DNA from: Dietzia sp. NCCP-2495
Lineage (GTDB): Bacteria > Actinomycetota > Actinomycetes > Mycobacteriales > Mycobacteriaceae
Direction: 5' to 3'
Length of the DNA: 64,000 nt
NCBI RefSeq assembly: GCF_026011735.1
Contig: NZ_BRVN01000001.1
Location: 62,001-126,000 of the forward strand
Below the pieces are notes generated by a model. That model was not told the DNA's origin. It saw only the letters and a program-made list of their open reading frames with translations, and did no database searches. Positions 47,309-59,685 of this stretch are shown one piece after another (positions within the stretch are counted from its first letter, which is position 1; each line of letters opens with the position of its first letter). Made by a program: the position numbers and the translations under genes.

Positions 47309-49413
47309 CCAGCGCGTCGGAGATCACCGAGCTCACCACCGCCCGCCACCCGTCCGACTGGACCGAACTGGACACCCGCGCAGTCGACACCGCGCGTGTC
47401 CTCGCCGCCGAGGCCGTCCAGAACTGCGGAAGCGGCCATCCGGGCACCGCGATGAGCCTCGCGCCTCTGGCCTACACCCTGTACCAGCGGGTCATGCGCC
47501 ATGACCCCTCCGATCCCCGCTGGATCGGCCGTGACCGATTCGTCCTGTCCTGCGGTCACTCGTCGTTGACCCAGTATGTCCAGCTCTACCTCGCCGGATT
47601 CGGCCTCGAGCTCGAGGACCTCAAGGCCCTCCGCACGTGGGGGTCACTTACCCCGGGGCACCCGGAGTGGAAGCACACGGACGGCGTCGAGATCACCACC
47701 GGCCCGCTCGGACAGGGACTGGCCTCTGCGGTCGGTATGGCGATGGCGGCACGCTACGAGCGCGGGCTGTTCGACCCGGACACCCCCGCGGGCAAGAGCC
47801 CGTTCGACCATTTCATCTACGTCGTGGCCTCGGACGGGGATCTCCAGGAGGGAGTGACCTCCGAGGCGTCGTCGCTCGCCGGCACCCAGCAGCTGGGCAA
47901 CCTGATCGTGGTGTACGACGACAACGAGATCTCGATCGAGGACGACACCCGAATCGCGTTCAATGAGGACGTCGCGGCCCGCTACGAGGCCTACGGGTGG
48001 CACGTCCAGACGGTGAACGGCGGCGAGGACGTGGCAGCGATCGAGGAGGCGATCGCCGACGCACGAGCCGTCACGGACAAGCCGTCGATCATCGTCCTCC
48101 GCACGATCATCGCCTACCCGGCGCCGAACGCGATGAACACCGGCGCCGCGCACGGTGCCGCGCTGGGCCAGGACGAGGTCGACGCCGTCAAGGAGGCCCT
48201 CGGCATGGGTGGCACCGAGCCGTTCACCATCGAGGACGAGGTGATCGCCCACACCCGTGCGGCCCGCGACCGCGGCGCCCGCGTCCACGCGCAGTGGAGC
48301 GACATGTTCCACGCCTGGGCCGAGGCGAACCCCGAGGGTAAGGCCCTCTTCGACCGGCTCTACTCCGGCGTGCTCCCCGAGGGGTGGGACGCCGACCTGC
48401 CGACCTGGGAGGCCGACCCCAAGGGCGTCGCGACCCGTAAGGCCTCCGCCGAGGCCATCCAGGCCCTCGCGGCCACGCTCCCGGAACTGTGGGGCGGTTC
48501 CGCCGATCTCGCCGGATCCAACAACACCCCCATCAAGGGCGCTGACTCGTTCGGCCCCACGTCGATCACCACCGACACGTGGACCGCCTCCCCCTACGGG
48601 CGGAACCTGCACTTCGGTGTTCGCGAACACGCGATGGGCGCGATCCTCAACGGCATCGCGCTCCACGGCCCCACCCGCCCGTACGGCGGGACGTTCCTCA
48701 TCTTCAGCGAGTACATGCGCCCGGCCGTCCGGCTGGCCGCGCTCCAGGGCAGCAACGCCTACTACGTGTGGACCCACGACTCGATCGGTCTGGGCGAGGA
48801 CGGCCCGACCCACCAGCCGGTCGAGCAGCTCGCGGCGCTGCGCGCGATCCCGGGGCTGGCGATCCTCCGTCCGGCCGACGCCAACGAGACCGCCGCCGCC
48901 TGGCGGGCGATGCTGGAGGCGCTCGACGGTCCCAAGGGGCTGTGTCTGACCCGGCAGAACGTGCCCGTGCTCGAGGGCACCGCGCAGCTCGCCCGTGAGG
49001 GTGTCGAGCGGGGCGGTTACGTCCTCGCCGAAGCGTCGACGGGTACCCCCGAGGTGATCCTCATCGGCACCGGTTCCGAGGTCCAGCTCGCCGTCGCCGC
49101 CCGCGACGCGCTGGAGGCCGAGGGGGTGCCGACGCGGGTCGTGTCGATGCCCTGTGTCGAGTTCTTCGACCAGCAGGACGCCGAGTACCGCGAGTCGGTG
49201 CTGCCGAGCAGCGTCCGCGCGCGGGTCTCGGTCGAGGCAGGTATCGCGATGCCGTGGCACCGCTTCATCGGGGACGCCGGTCGAGCGGTCTCGCTCGAGC
49301 ACTTCGGAGCGTCGGCGCCCTACCAGACCCTGTACACCGAGTTCGGCATCACGGCAGACGCCGTTGCCACCGCAGCCCGCGAGTCGCTCGCGGCTTCGAC
49401 CGGGGAGGCATGA
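47305..49413 (+). CDS. tkt: Transketolase
   Basis: A 702-residue thiamine diphosphate enzyme that moves two-carbon units between sugar phosphates in the pentose phosphate pathway. N-terminal G-S-G-H-P-G-T-A-M (near 37), the TPP/Mg motif G-D-G-D-L-Q-E-G (A-S-D-G-D-L-Q-E-G here) and the pyrimidine-domain Glu in [10 protein letters not shown] are intact. GTG 47305 is chosen because GGGAG lies eight to twelve bases upstream and because it overlaps the leader-peptide stop; the frame extends to 47248. First gene of tkt-tal-zwf-opcA-pgl. Confidence 0.96.
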   Translation: MTSASEITELTTARHPSDWTELDTRAVDTARVLAAEAVQNCGSGHPGTAMSLAPLAYTLYQRVMRHDPSDPRWIGRDRFVLSCGHSSLTQYVQLYLAGFGLELEDLKALRTWGSLTPGHPEWKHTDGVEITTGPLGQGLASAVGMAMAARYERGLFDPDTPAGKSPFDHFIYVVASDGDLQEGVTSEASSLAGTQQLGNLIVVYDDNEISIEDDTRIAFNEDVAARYEAYGWHVQTVNGGEDVAAIEEAIADARAVTDKPSIIVLRTIIAYPAPNAMNTGAAHGAALGQDEVDAVKEALGMGGTEPFTIEDEVIAHTRAARDRGARVHAQWSDMFHAWAEANPEGKALFDRLYSGVLPEGWDADLPTWEADPKGVATRKASAEAIQALAATLPELWGGSADLAGSNNTPIKGADSFGPTSITTDTWTASPYGRNLHFGVREHAMGAILNGIALHGPTRPYGGTFLIFSEYMRPAVRLAALQGSNAYYVWTHDSIGLGEDGPTHQPVEQLAALRAIPGLAILRPADANETAAAWRAMLEALDGPKGLCLTRQNVPVLEGTAQLAREGVERGGYVLAEASTGTPEVILIGTGSEVQLAVAARDALEAEGVPTRVVSMPCVEFFDQQDAEYRESVLPSSVRARVSVEAGIAMPWHRFIGDAGRAVSLEHFGASAPYQTLYTEFGITADAVATAARESLAASTGEA

Positions 49414-50519
49414 TGACCAACGCCAATCTCGCCGCGCTCAGCGCAGCCGGGGTATCGGTCTGGCTCGACGACCTGTCACGCCAGTTGATCGCCTCGGGTG
49501 AGCTGGCCTCGCGCATGTCGACGTATTCCGTCGTGGGCGTCACGACCAATCCGGCGATCTTCCAGTCCGCGCTGAAGGACTCCTCGGCGTACTCCACCGC
49601 GTTGACCGAGGCGGTCTCGGCGGACCGCGACGTCGACGCCGTGGTGCGTGCGCTCACCACCGCCGACGTCCGTGACGCCTGTGACGTCCTGGCCGGGGTC
49701 TACTCCTCGACCGACGGCGTCGACGGCCGTGTCTCCCTCGAGGTCGACCCCCGTCTGGCTGACGAGACGGAGGCGACCATCACCCAGGCCGTCGAACTCT
49801 CGGGCGTCGTCGACCGTCCCAACGTCATGATCAAGATCCCGGCCACCGCCGCCGGACTGCCCGCGATCTCCGAGGTGATCGGGCGGGGTATCGATGTCAA
49901 CGTGACCCTCATCTTCTCGGTCGACCAGTACCGGAAGGTCGCCCAGGCGTACCTCACGGGCCTCGAGCGTGCTGCCGAGGCGGGCCACGATCTGTCGACG
50001 ATCCACTCGGTGGCGTCGGTGTTCGTCTCTCGTCTGGACTCAGAGATCGACTCGCGCCTGCCCGGCGACTCCGCGCTCCGCGGCAAGGCGGGCCTCGCCA
50101 ACGCTCGCCTGTGCCAGGAGGTCTACGACGAGGTCTTCGACACCGCGGGTCGCTTCGGGCCACTAGCCGAGCGCGGCGCCCGGCCCCAGCGCCTGCTCTG
50201 GGCCTCGACCGGGGTGAAGGACCCGGCGTACCCGGACACCCTGTACGTGACCGGCCTCGTCACGCACGGAACGGTCAACACCATGCCCTTCGCCACGATC
50301 GAGGCCTTCGCCGACCACGGTGTCCTCGAGGGAGACACGGTTCGTGGTTCGGCAGCGGCCTCGCATGACACCCTCGACGCGCTCCGTGCGGAAGGGATCG
50401 ACCTGGACGAGGTCTTCGCCCTCCTGGAACAGCAGGGCGTGGAGAAGTTCGTCACCGCATGGGATGACCTGCTCGCGACCGTGCGGACGCGTATCGACGA
50501 GATTCCGGCAGGACAGTGA
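49413..50519 (+). CDS. tal: Transaldolase
   Basis: A 368-residue class I aldolase-type transaldolase. The Schiff-base lysine is K141 in V-M-I-K-I-P-A-T, and the N-terminal S-V-W-L-D-D-L-S-R and G-V-T-T-N-P-A-I-F are family hallmarks. ATG 49413 overlaps the tkt stop by one base and has GGGGAGG upstream; an adjacent ATG three bases earlier is out of frame with this gene. Confidence 0.97.
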   Translation: MTNANLAALSAAGVSVWLDDLSRQLIASGELASRMSTYSVVGVTTNPAIFQSALKDSSAYSTALTEAVSADRDVDAVVRALTTADVRDACDVLAGVYSSTDGVDGRVSLEVDPRLADETEATITQAVELSGVVDRPNVMIKIPATAAGLPAISEVIGRGIDVNVTLIFSVDQYRKVAQAYLTGLERAAEAGHDLSTIHSVASVFVSRLDSEIDSRLPGDSALRGKAGLANARLCQEVYDEVFDTAGRFGPLAERGARPQRLLWASTGVKDPAYPDTLYVTGLVTHGTVNTMPFATIEAFADHGVLEGDTVRGSAAASHDTLDALRAEGIDLDEVFALLEQQGVEKFVTAWDDLLATVRTRIDEIPAGQ

Positions 50520-52090
50520 GCGACGCGGGTCGCGGGCGTCGCAACGGGGAGGCCGGCACGGAGAACGCCGTACCGACCAATCCGCTCCGCGATCCGCGGG
50601 ATCGTCGGCTCCCGCGGATCGCTGGTCCCTCGGGACTGGTGATCTTCGGTGTGACCGGTGATCTGTCCAAGAAGAAGCTGATCCCCGCCGTCTACGACCT
50701 CGCCAACCGGGGTTTGTTGCCGCCCGGCTTCTCGCTGATCGGATTCGGCCGTCGGAAATGGTCCCACGAGGAGTTCGCAGATTTCGCGCGCGAGTGCGCG
50801 CGGGAGAAGGCCCGGACGCCGTTCCGTGAGGACGTGTGGGACCAGCTCGCGGCGGGACTGCGGTTCGTCACCGGAACGTTTGACGACGACGAGGGGTTCA
50901 CCCGCCTGGCGGCGCAGCTGTCCGCACTGGAGGCGGAACGCGGTACCGCCGGCAACTATGCCTTCTATCTGTCGATTCCCCCAGACGACTTCCCCACCGT
51001 CTGCCGTCACCTCGACACCACCGGCTGCACCACGGGGCCGGACGGCTCGTGGCGGCGCGTCGTGATCGAGAAGCCGTTCGGTCACGACCTGGAGAGCGCT
51101 CGCGAACTCAACGACGTCGTCGGCGCGGTGTTCCGCGAGGACTCGGTCTTCCGGATCGACCATTACTTGGGCAAGGAAACTGTCCAGAACATTCTGGCTC
51201 TCCGCTTCGCCAACCAACTGTTCGAGCCCGTGTGGAACGCCAATCATGTCGACCACGTGCAGATCACGATGGCGGAGGACATCGGTCTGGGTGGCCGTGC
51301 CGGGTACTACGACGGGATCGGCGCTGCCCGCGATGTCATCCAGAATCACCTCATCCAGCTGATGGCACTCGTGGCCATGGAGGAACCGACCGATTTCTCG
51401 GCGGCCGCGCTCCGCGCGGAGAAGACCAAGGTCCTCGAGTCCACGTCACTGGCTCTCCCCATATCCGAGACCGCCGCTCGTGGCCAGTACGCGGACGGAT
51501 GGCAGGGGTCCGAGCACGTGGCGGGCCTGACGGAGGAAGAGGGCTACGACCCGTCCTCGACCACGGAGACCTACGCCGCGATCACTCTCGAGGTCCACAA
51601 CCGGCGTTGGGCGGGGGTCCCGTTCTACCTCCGGACCGGGAAGAGACTCGGCCGACGGGTCACCGAGATCGCTGTCATGTTCCGCCGGGCGCCCCATCTG
51701 CCGTTCGATACCACCATGACGCAGGAACTCGGTCAGAACGCCCTGGTGATCCGGGTCCAGCCGGACGAGGGTGTGACGTTGCGGTTCGGGTCCAAGGTGC
51801 CTGGAACCGCGATGGAGGTCCGCGACGTCAACATGGACTTCGCCTACGGCGAGGCGTTCACCGAGTCCTCCCCCGAGGCCTATGAGCGGCTCATCCTCGA
51901 CGTCCTTCTCGGCGAACCGTCACTGTTTCCCGTCTCCCGCGAGGTCGAGCTCAGCTGGATGCTGCTCGATCCGGTGCTCCGGGAGTGGGAGTCGCAGGGC
52001 ACCCCTGAGAAGTACCAGGCCGGCACGTGGGGCCCCAGGGGCGCCGACGAGATCCTTGCCCGGAGCGGCCGAGCGTGGAGGCGACCGTGA
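50516..52090 (+). CDS. zwf: Glucose-6-phosphate 1-dehydrogenase
   Basis: A 524-residue enzyme that makes 6-phosphogluconolactone and NADPH. The nucleotide motif G-V-T-G-D-L-S-K-K is at 45-53 and the active-site R-I-D-H-Y-L-G-K-E near 216-224. GTG 50516 overlaps the tal stop (GTGA), giving a disordered ~35-residue lead. Next gene opcA is its known activator in this group. Confidence 0.97.
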   Translation: MSDAGRGRRNGEAGTENAVPTNPLRDPRDRRLPRIAGPSGLVIFGVTGDLSKKKLIPAVYDLANRGLLPPGFSLIGFGRRKWSHEEFADFARECAREKARTPFREDVWDQLAAGLRFVTGTFDDDEGFTRLAAQLSALEAERGTAGNYAFYLSIPPDDFPTVCRHLDTTGCTTGPDGSWRRVVIEKPFGHDLESARELNDVVGAVFREDSVFRIDHYLGKETVQNILALRFANQLFEPVWNANHVDHVQITMAEDIGLGGRAGYYDGIGAARDVIQNHLIQLMALVAMEEPTDFSAAALRAEKTKVLESTSLALPISETAARGQYADGWQGSEHVAGLTEEEGYDPSSTTETYAAITLEVHNRRWAGVPFYLRTGKRLGRRVTEIAVMFRRAPHLPFDTTMTQELGQNALVIRVQPDEGVTLRFGSKVPGTAMEVRDVNMDFAYGEAFTESSPEAYERLILDVLLGEPSLFPVSREVELSWMLLDPVLREWESQGTPEKYQAGTWGPRGADEILARSGRAWRRP

Positions 52091-53007
52091 TCATCGAACT
52101 TCCCGACACCTCGACCAGGGACATCTCCAAGAGGCTCGTGCAGATCCGCGAGGAGGCCGGCCTCAGCACGATCGGACGCGTCCTCACCCTCATCGTCGTC
52201 ACCGACCACGTCCGTGGCAGCGAGTCGGCGATCAACGCCGCCAACGAGGCCAGTCGGGAGCACCCGTGCCGAGTGATCGTGGTGATCAGGGGTCGGCGCT
52301 CCGACGCGGACCGGTTGGACGCGCAGATCCGCGTGGGTGGCGACGCGGGTGCCGCCGAGGTGGTGGTGCTGCGGACAGCCGGTGCGCTGGCCTCTCAGTC
52401 CGCCTCGATCGTCACTCCCCTGCTTCTCCCCGACACACCTCTGGCGGTCTGGTGGCCACGGCACGCGCCCACGAAGCTCGCGGACGACCGGGTCGGGAGA
52501 CTGGCCCGCCGAAGGATCGTGGACTCGGACGCCGAGGGGCATCCGACAGACGCACTCGCCAAGCGTGCGGCCGGCTACTCGCCGGGCGACACGGACCTGG
52601 CGTGGGCGAGGATCACTCACTGGCGGTCGCTCCTCGCGGCGACACTGGACCGCCCCCCGTACGAGCCGATCACCGCGGCCACTGTGTGTGGTCCCGAGGC
52701 GGCGGCCTCCGTAGACCTCGCGGGCGGTTGGCTGGCGTCGCGTCTGGGGATCGACGTCAACCGCGCCGTCGGTCCGTCGATGGTGGTGCTCGAGCGGGCG
52801 TCGGGATCAATCGTCCTCCGGCAGCTCAGTGCCACCGCGGCGGAGCTCACCATCACCGGACAGGCGACCACCCGCGTGGCCATCGTCGGGCGGAGTGTCG
52901 CCGACTGCCTGGCCGAGGAGCTGCGGCGCATGGACACGGACGGCGTCTACGCGGAGGCGCTGGCGGGACTCGAGCGAGTCATCTACACCTCGGCATCCGT
53001 CCGCTGA
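52087..53007 (+). CDS. opcA: Glucose-6-phosphate dehydrogenase assembly protein OpcA
   Basis: A 306-residue OpcA protein. It holds the R-V-L-T-L-I-V-V-T and P-C-R-V-I-V-V-I segments of the N-terminal domain and L-L-L-P-D-T-P-L-A-V-W-W-P, typical of the family. It promotes correct oligomerisation and activity of Zwf. GTG 52087 overlaps the zwf stop (GTGA). No membrane segment. Confidence 0.96.
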   Translation: MIIELPDTSTRDISKRLVQIREEAGLSTIGRVLTLIVVTDHVRGSESAINAANEASREHPCRVIVVIRGRRSDADRLDAQIRVGGDAGAAEVVVLRTAGALASQSASIVTPLLLPDTPLAVWWPRHAPTKLADDRVGRLARRRIVDSDAEGHPTDALAKRAAGYSPGDTDLAWARITHWRSLLAATLDRPPYEPITAATVCGPEAAASVDLAGGWLASRLGIDVNRAVGPSMVVLERASGSIVLRQLSATAAELTITGQATTRVAIVGRSVADCLAEELRRMDTDGVYAEALAGLERVIYTSASVR

Positions 53008-53049
53008 CCTACGGCACTGAAGCCGGACACCCACAGGAACGGAGTACCG

Positions 53050-53772
53050 ATGTCACAGATTCTCCACCACGTGCACGCGGATGTCGACGCGCTCGCCACC
53101 GCGGCGGCACAGGCGATCGAGGGGCACCTCACCGAGCGCATCGCGTCGAATGGTCGGGCGGTCCTCGCCCTGACCGGCGGGAGCGCCGGGGTCAAGACCG
53201 CGGCCGCGCTAGCCGAGACGGACATCGACTGGGGCAGGGTCACCGTATACTTCGGTGACGAGCGCTTCGTCCCGGCCGACGATCCCGAGCGGAACGACGG
53301 CCAACTCGACGCCGCCCTCCTCGACCGACTGGGCGATCGTCCCACCGTGCATCGCTGGCCCGCACGCTCCGATGACATGTCGGATGTCGACCGAGCGGCG
53401 GCGTCTTTCCTCGCGGACGTGGCACTGCCCGCCAGCGAGCACGAGATCTTCGATGTGACGATCCTCGGAATGGGGCCGGAGGGGCACATCGACTCGATCT
53501 TCCCGCACACGCCGGCGGTCGCCGAGACCGAGTCTCTCGCCGTGGGCGTGCGGAACTGTCCCAAGCCGCCTCCCGAGCGCATGACGTTCACCCTTCCGGC
53601 GGTGCGTCGCTCGCGGCACGTCATCGTCGTGGCGACGGGTGAGGGCAAGGCCGAGGCCGTGGCCAACGGCGTCGGCGGGGCGGACCCCACCGAGTGGCCC
53701 GTGGCGGGCGCTGTCGGCACGGTCTCGACCACCTACCACCTCGACGGACCCGCGGCATCGCGCCTGACCTGA
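53050..53772 (+). CDS. pgl: 6-phosphogluconolactonase
   Basis: A 240-residue hydrolase that opens the lactone made by Zwf. The NagB-like fold has A-L-T-G-G-S (near 40), Y-F-G-D-E-R-F-V (near 66) and G-M-G-P-E-G-H-I-D-S-I-F-P-H (near 139), the last containing the catalytic His. It ends the pentose phosphate operon, 42 bp after opcA, with AGGA upstream. Followed by a strong terminator. Confidence 0.96.
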   Translation: MSQILHHVHADVDALATAAAQAIEGHLTERIASNGRAVLALTGGSAGVKTAAALAETDIDWGRVTVYFGDERFVPADDPERNDGQLDAALLDRLGDRPTVHRWPARSDDMSDVDRAAASFLADVALPASEHEIFDVTILGMGPEGHIDSIFPHTPAVAETESLAVGVRNCPKPPPERMTFTLPAVRRSRHVIVVATGEGKAEAVANGVGGADPTEWPVAGAVGTVSTTYHLDGPAASRLT

Positions 53773-53904
53773 CACTGCTCGTCGCTCGCCGCCCGCCGCT
53801 CGACGTTCACAGATCACCACGCGACGATCACTGCTCGGCGATCACCTTTCGACCCACGCGAAGAAGAGTGAGAACGAGAAGCGGGGTGAGGGGGCAGAAC
53901 TAGA

Positions 53905-53949
53905 AACGGGGTGTGTCCCCTACCGGTGAGGTAGGAGACACACCCCGTT
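53905..53949. terminator. Bidirectional terminator between pgl and secG
   Basis: AACGGGGTGTGTC pairs with GACACACCCCGTT, with CTACC/GGTAG extending it around a GGTGA loop, followed by TCTCC. It lies in the 234-bp gap between convergent pgl and secG; nothing else is recognisable in that gap. Confidence 0.85.
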
Positions 53950-54006
53950 CTCCGTGTGCGCGACTACCGCGCGAGCACCCGAGTGGGCCGTGGAGATCGT
54001 GGAAGG

Positions 54007-54240
54007 TCAGCTGAAGCGGACCACGAGTCCGACCGCGACGATCGCGATGAGCCAGAGCACCGCCACGATGATCGTCACCCGGTCGAGGTTGCGCTCGACG
54101 ACGCTCGAACCCGACAGGCTGGACTGGACACCGCCACCGAAGAGTGACGACAGGCCACCACCCTTACCGCGGTGCAGCAGGATGAACAGCATCAGCAGCA
54201 GGCTGGAGATGATGAGGAAGATTTCCAGGGCGAGCTTCAT
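54007..54240 (-). CDS. secG: Preprotein translocase subunit SecG
   Basis: A 77-residue protein with two membrane helices (about 3-20 and 53-74) joined by the Gly/Ser-rich loop H-R-G-K-G-G-G-L-S-S-L-F-G-G-G. This is the standard SecG form. It assists SecYE during protein export. It stands downstream of tpiA as in other actinobacteria, but separated by a 16-bp hairpin and 128 bp, so it is likely to have its own promoter. Confidence 0.95.
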   Translation of the reverse strand: MKLALEIFLIISSLLLMLFILLHRGKGGGLSSLFGGGVQSSLSGSSVVERNLDRVTIIVAVLWLIAIVAVGLVVRFS

Positions 54241-54320
54241 GAAAGGGATCGTGCCTCACGTCAGTCAGTCGGTCGGATGTCGACCGCTACAGCCTACCCG
54301 GTCAGGTGGCAGGCGCGAAT

Positions 54321-54358
54321 CCCGGCGCGCCCCGACATCGCGGTCGGGGCGCGCCGGG
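54321..54358. terminator. 16-bp perfect hairpin after tpiA
   Basis: CCCGGCGCGCCCCGAC (54321-54336) and GTCGGGGCGCGCCGGG (54343-54358) pair perfectly around ATCGCG. It begins ten bases after the tpiA stop and should end the gap-pgk-tpiA message before secG. Confidence 0.85.
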
Positions 54359-54368
54359 CAGGGTCGGA

Positions 54369-55154
54369 TCAGGGCAGCGGGCCGCCGGCGGCGATCGCCG
54401 AGAGCTGGGCGAACTCGTCGGGCTTGAGCGAGGCCCCGCCCACGAGCCCGCCGTCCACGTCGGGCTGCTCGAGGAGCTCACCCACGTTGGACGCGTTGAC
54501 GCTGCCGCCGTAGAGCACACGCATCTTCTCTGCGGTCTCCGCGTCCGCCAGTTCGGCGAGGGCGGACCGGATCGCGCCGCAGACCTCCTGGGCGTCGGCA
54601 GCGGAGGCCGTCTTGCCCGTGCCGATGGCCCAGACCGGCTCGTAGGCGATCACGGTGTCGGCGAGCTGCTCGGTGGTGAGCCCCTCCAGTGACCCCTTGA
54701 GCTGGGTGACCACGAAGTCGACGTGGTCGCCCGCCTCGCGGACGTCGAGCTTCTCGCCCACGCAGACGATCGGCACGAGGCCGTGCTCGTGGCACGCGGC
54801 CGCCTTCTGCGCGACGAGCTGATCGGTCTCGGCGTGGTAGTCGCGTCGCTCGGAGTGCCCCACCACGACGTAGGTGCAGCCGAGCTTGGCGAGCATCGAC
54901 GCGGACACCTCACCGGTGTAGGCACCGGAGGCGTGGACGGAGACGTCCTGGGCGCCGTAGGCGAAGCCGAGCTTGTCGCCCTCGATCACGATCTGGACGC
55001 CGCGGATGTCGGTGAAGGGCGGGATGAACGCCACGTCGACCTTCTCGAGGTACTTCTCGGGCAGGGCGAAGGCAACCTTCTGCACGAGCGCGATGGCCTC
55101 GAGGTGGTTGAGGTTCATCTTCCAGTTGCCGGCGATGAGCGGGGTGCGTGCCAT
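54369..55154 (-). CDS. tpiA: Triosephosphate isomerase
   Basis: A 261-residue TIM barrel interconverting dihydroxyacetone phosphate and glyceraldehyde-3-phosphate. Catalytic residues are K12 (G-N-W-K-M-N), His in V-V-G-H-S-E-R-R (near 100) and Glu in [11 protein letters not shown] (near 171). Follows pgk by 27 bp with AGGAGAG upstream. Confidence 0.98.
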   Translation of the reverse strand: MARTPLIAGNWKMNLNHLEAIALVQKVAFALPEKYLEKVDVAFIPPFTDIRGVQIVIEGDKLGFAYGAQDVSVHASGAYTGEVSASMLAKLGCTYVVVGHSERRDYHAETDQLVAQKAAACHEHGLVPIVCVGEKLDVREAGDHVDFVVTQLKGSLEGLTTEQLADTVIAYEPVWAIGTGKTASAADAQEVCGAIRSALAELADAETAEKMRVLYGGSVNASNVGELLEQPDVDGGLVGGASLKPDEFAQLSAIAAGGPLP

Positions 55155-55181
55155 TTTCTCTCCTGTGGTGGACGGGCCGGA

Positions 55182-56399
55182 TCAGTTGGTGCGCTCGAGC
55201 GCGGTGACGCCGGGCAGTTCCTTGCCCTCGAGGTACTCCAGGGACGCTCCGCCACCGGTGGAGATGTGGGAGAAGTTCTCCTCTCCCAGGCCCAGTGTGC
55301 GGACCGCGGCGGCGGAGTCGCCGCCGCCGACAACGGAGAACGCGCCGTCAGCGGTGGCGGCGATGATGGACTCGGCCACTCCCCGGGTGCCGGCGGAGAA
55401 CGCCTCGAACTCGAACACGCCCATCGGTCCGTTCCAGAACACGGTCTTCGCGACCGACAGCTTCTCGGCGAACGCGGCGACCGACGCGGGGCCGATGTCC
55501 AGACCCATCTTCCCCTCGGGGATGGCGTCGGCGGGAACGGTGGAGTGCGGCGCGTCGGCGGCGAAGCCGTCCGCTGCCACCACGTCCACGGGAAGGCTGA
55601 TGACGTCACCGAACTTGGCGAGCAGGTCCTTGCAGGTGTCGATCATCTCCTCCTGCAGGAGGGACGCGCCCACGCCGTGGCCCTGGGCGGCGAGGAAGGT
55701 GAAGCACATGCCGCCGCCGATGACGAGCGTGTCGACCTTCGGCGCGAGCGCCTCGATGACGGCCAGCTTGTCGGAGACCTTCGATCCGCCGAGCACGACC
55801 GCGTACGGACGCTTCGGGTCGCCGGAGAGGTTTGCCAGCACGTCGACCTCGCTGGAGACCAGGTCGCCGGCGTACGCGGGGAGGAACTTGGCCACGTCAT
55901 AGACCGAGGCCTGGGCGCGGTGCACCACGCCGAATCCGTTGGAGACGAACGCGCCGTCTTCACCGACGAGAGAGGCCAGCTCGGCGGCGAACTCGGCGCG
56001 CTCGGCCTCGTCCTTGCTGGTCTCGCGGGGATCGAAGCGGACGTTCTCCACCAGCAGCACGTCGCCCTCGGTCAGTCCGTTGGCACGCTCGCGCGCGTCG
56101 GACCCCACGACGTCACCGGCGAGCTGCACGTAGCGGCCCAGATCGTCGCCGAGCTTCGCGGCGACGGGGGCGAGGGAGAACTCGGGATCCACCTTGCCGC
56201 CCGGGCGTCCGAGATGGGCGGTGATGACGAGCGCGGCACCGGCGTCGAGCAGTGCGTTGAGGGTGGGCAGTGAGGCCGTGATCCGGCCCGCGTCGGTGAT
56301 CGTGTCACCGTCGAGCGGGACGTTGAGGTCACAGCGGACGAGGATCTTGCGACCGTCGACGCCGGCCTCGAGCAGGTCGGAGAGCGTGCTCACTGCCAT
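55182..56399 (-). CDS. pgk: Phosphoglycerate kinase
   Basis: A 405-residue kinase that makes ATP from 1,3-bisphosphoglycerate. R-C-D-L-N-V-P-L-D (near 23), the G-G-S-K-V-S-D-K hinge segment (near 203) and the C-terminal G-G-G-D-S-A-A-A (near 365) are standard. It follows gap by 142 bp, which contain a large hairpin. ATG 56399 has AGGAG upstream. Confidence 0.98.
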   Translation of the reverse strand: MAVSTLSDLLEAGVDGRKILVRCDLNVPLDGDTITDAGRITASLPTLNALLDAGAALVITAHLGRPGGKVDPEFSLAPVAAKLGDDLGRYVQLAGDVVGSDARERANGLTEGDVLLVENVRFDPRETSKDEAERAEFAAELASLVGEDGAFVSNGFGVVHRAQASVYDVAKFLPAYAGDLVSSEVDVLANLSGDPKRPYAVVLGGSKVSDKLAVIEALAPKVDTLVIGGGMCFTFLAAQGHGVGASLLQEEMIDTCKDLLAKFGDVISLPVDVVAADGFAADAPHSTVPADAIPEGKMGLDIGPASVAAFAEKLSVAKTVFWNGPMGVFEFEAFSAGTRGVAESIIAATADGAFSVVGGGDSAAAVRTLGLGEENFSHISTGGGASLEYLEGKELPGVTALERTN

Positions 56400-56460
56400 G
56401 GGGTGGACTCCTGTGGGGATATGCGGTGGTGGTGGATTCTTCGAGGATGTCGTGATGCCA

Positions 56461-56508
56461 CACCGGGCCCGGTCGGGACGCGTGGTGCGTCCGGGACCGG
56501 GCCCGGTG
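56461..56508 (-). terminator. Large hairpin between gap and pgk
   Basis: CACCGGGCCCGGTC (56461-56474) pairs with GACCGGGCCCGGTG (56495-56508); inside, GGACGC pairs with GCGTCC. Placed between two co-directional glycolysis genes, it may set the ratio of gap to pgk transcripts by partial termination or 3'-end stabilisation. Confidence 0.75.
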
Positions 56509-56541
56509 GTCGTGCTGGTGTCGTCAGGACCCGGAGGTCAC

Positions 56542-57681
<1,140 letters not shown>

Positions 57682-58665
57682 TCAGGCGTCGTCCAGCATG
57701 TCCTCGGTGACGACCGACTCGGTGTCCGGGATCCCGATCTCGGCGGCCTTGCGGTCCGCCATGGACAGCAGGCGACGAATCCGGCCGGCGACCGCGTCCT
57801 TCGTCATGGGCGGGTCGGCGAGTTGACCGAGCTCCTCGAGCGAGGACTGGCGGTGCTGGACGCGTAGTTCGCCCGCGGCGAGCAGGTGGTCCGGGACGTC
57901 CTCGCCGAGGATCTCCAGCGCACGTTGGACACGGGCCGCGGCGGCGACGGCCGCTCGTGCGGACCGGCGGAGGTTGGCGTCGTCGAAGTTGGCGAGCCGG
58001 TTCGCGGTGGCCCTCACCTCGCCGCGTGAGCGGCGCTCCTCCCACACGTCGCGGGTGGTCGTGGCCCCCATCCGTGCCAGCAGGATGCCGATCGCCTCGC
58101 CGTCCCGGAGGACGACCCTGTCCCCTCCCCGGACCTCCCGTGCCTTGGCGGTGACGCCGAGACGACGCGCAGCTCCCACCAGTGCCATGGCGGCCTCGGA
58201 TCCGGGTGCCGTGACCTCGAGTGCCGAGGACCGTCCGGGTTTGGTGAGCGAGCCGTGGGCGAGGAAGGCCCCGCGCCAGGCCGCCTCGGCGGCGGCGACC
58301 GGACCGCCCACTACTGCGGCCGGCAGGCCTCGAACGGCACGACCGCCGTTGTCGACCAGTCCGAGTTGCCGCGCGAGGTCCGCGCCACGGTCGATGACAC
58401 GGAGGACGAACTTCCGGGCGGTACGTCCGCCGGATCCCCCGATCGGGTGCACTTCGCACGCCACCCCGAACAGTGAGTCCAGTTCGCCCGCGAGACGGTC
58501 GACGATGTCGCCGGAATCCACCTCGGCCTCGATCACGAGTCGACCGGACAGGACCTGGAGCGTCCCCGCGAACCGCAGGAGGGTGGAGACCTCCGCCTTC
58601 CTGGTCTCGGTGGTCCCGACAGGGACACGCACCAGTTCGGATTTGACCTGGGCGGTCAGCGACAC
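57682..58665 (-). CDS. whiA: Sporulation/cell-division regulator WhiA
   Basis: A 327-residue DNA-binding protein with an N-terminal LAGLIDADG-type homing-endonuclease fold (degenerate: [10 protein letters not shown] near 130) and a C-terminal helix-turn-helix ([14 protein letters not shown] near 290). In actinobacteria WhiA works with WhiB-type proteins in division control. Start overlaps the yvcK end by 10 bp. Confidence 0.97.
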   Translation of the reverse strand: MSLTAQVKSELVRVPVGTTETRKAEVSTLLRFAGTLQVLSGRLVIEAEVDSGDIVDRLAGELDSLFGVACEVHPIGGSGGRTARKFVLRVIDRGADLARQLGLVDNGGRAVRGLPAAVVGGPVAAAEAAWRGAFLAHGSLTKPGRSSALEVTAPGSEAAMALVGAARRLGVTAKAREVRGGDRVVLRDGEAIGILLARMGATTTRDVWEERRSRGEVRATANRLANFDDANLRRSARAAVAAAARVQRALEILGEDVPDHLLAAGELRVQHRQSSLEELGQLADPPMTKDAVAGRIRRLLSMADRKAAEIGIPDTESVVTEDMLDDA

Positions 58666-59681
58666 TCCGTGCTCCTTCGTCCGTTACGTCTGTCGCCCGC
58701 GCTCGCGGGCATCACGTCGGCCAGCGCCCTGGCCAACTGAGTCGGGTCATGGACCGCACTCATGGTCCCATCCTCGCCGGTCCGGGCGATCTCCGAGGTG
58801 TGGACCCTGGCGCCGAGTCCGGCGGCGGCCCGCTCGAGGTGCTCGCGCTCGGTTCCGCTCAGCGGCATCCGCGAATCGACCAGGACGGCGTCGAAATCGA
58901 TCGCGGGTGCGTGCTGTCGCAGCACGTGGAGATGCTGCTCGGCAGAGAACCCGGCGGTCTCCCCCGGCTGTGGGGCGAGGTTGAGAACCAGCACCTTGGT
59001 GGCCCGGGTCCGGGCCAACGAGTCGGCGATCTCCTTGATGAGCACGTTCGGGATGACGCTGGTGAACCACGACCCCGGGCCCAGCACGACCAGATCGGCG
59101 GCGTCGATCGCGGAGACGACACCGTCGGCGGCGGGCGGGTCGGGCGGGATCAGCCGGACCCGGCGCACCCGACCGGGGGTCGTGGCCACCGCGACCTGGC
59201 CGATGATCGTCCGCACCACGCGTGGATCGGCCTCGAGTCCCACGACCTCGGCGGCGATGTCGAGTGCGACCGGGGACATGGGCAGGACCCGTCCGGTCGC
59301 GCCGAGCAGCGACGCCAGGGTGTCGAGCGCCTCGAGGGGGTCACCGAGGAGCTCCCAGAGTCCGGCGAAGACGAGGTTGCCCACCGCGTGCCCGGCGAGC
59401 GCGCCGGTTCCGCCGTACCGGTGCTGGAAGAGCCGGGTCAGCAGTTGATGGTCGTCATCGGTGGCGGCGAGGGCGCACAGTGCCATCCGCAGGTCTCCCG
59501 GCGGGAGGATCTGCAGCTCGCGGCGGAGCCGTCCCGAGGAGCCCCCGTCGTCGGCCACCGTCACCACCGCCGTGACATCGCGGGCCACCAGGCGCGCCGC
59601 GCGCAGCGTGGCCGACAAACCGTGCCCGCCGCCGAGGGCGACCAGGGAACCGATCCGGGGTTCGTTCTCGTCCGTCGACAC
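58656..59681 (-). CDS. yvcK: YvcK/CofD-like gluconeogenesis factor
   Basis: A 341-residue protein with the G-G-G-H-G-L-S nucleotide-sugar motif (18-24) and [11 protein letters not shown] (near 44-54). YvcK-type proteins bind UDP-sugars and influence carbon use and cell-wall precursor flow; in M. tuberculosis (CuvA, Rv1422) it is a PknB target. It lies four bases after rapZ and overlaps whiA, the standard rapZ-yvcK-whiA order. Confidence 0.96.
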   Translation of the reverse strand: MSTDENEPRIGSLVALGGGHGLSATLRAARLVARDVTAVVTVADDGGSSGRLRRELQILPPGDLRMALCALAATDDDHQLLTRLFQHRYGGTGALAGHAVGNLVFAGLWELLGDPLEALDTLASLLGATGRVLPMSPVALDIAAEVVGLEADPRVVRTIIGQVAVATTPGRVRRVRLIPPDPPAADGVVSAIDAADLVVLGPGSWFTSVIPNVLIKEIADSLARTRATKVLVLNLAPQPGETAGFSAEQHLHVLRQHAPAIDFDAVLVDSRMPLSGTEREHLERAAAGLGARVHTSEIARTGEDGTMSAVHDPTQLARALADVMPASAGDRRNGRRSTECR

Positions 59682-59685
59682 CGCG

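Noticed and set aside
54321-54358. Origin or attachment site at the 16-bp palindrome
   Set aside because: No integrase, replication gene or second copy; placement ten bases after tpiA fits a terminator.
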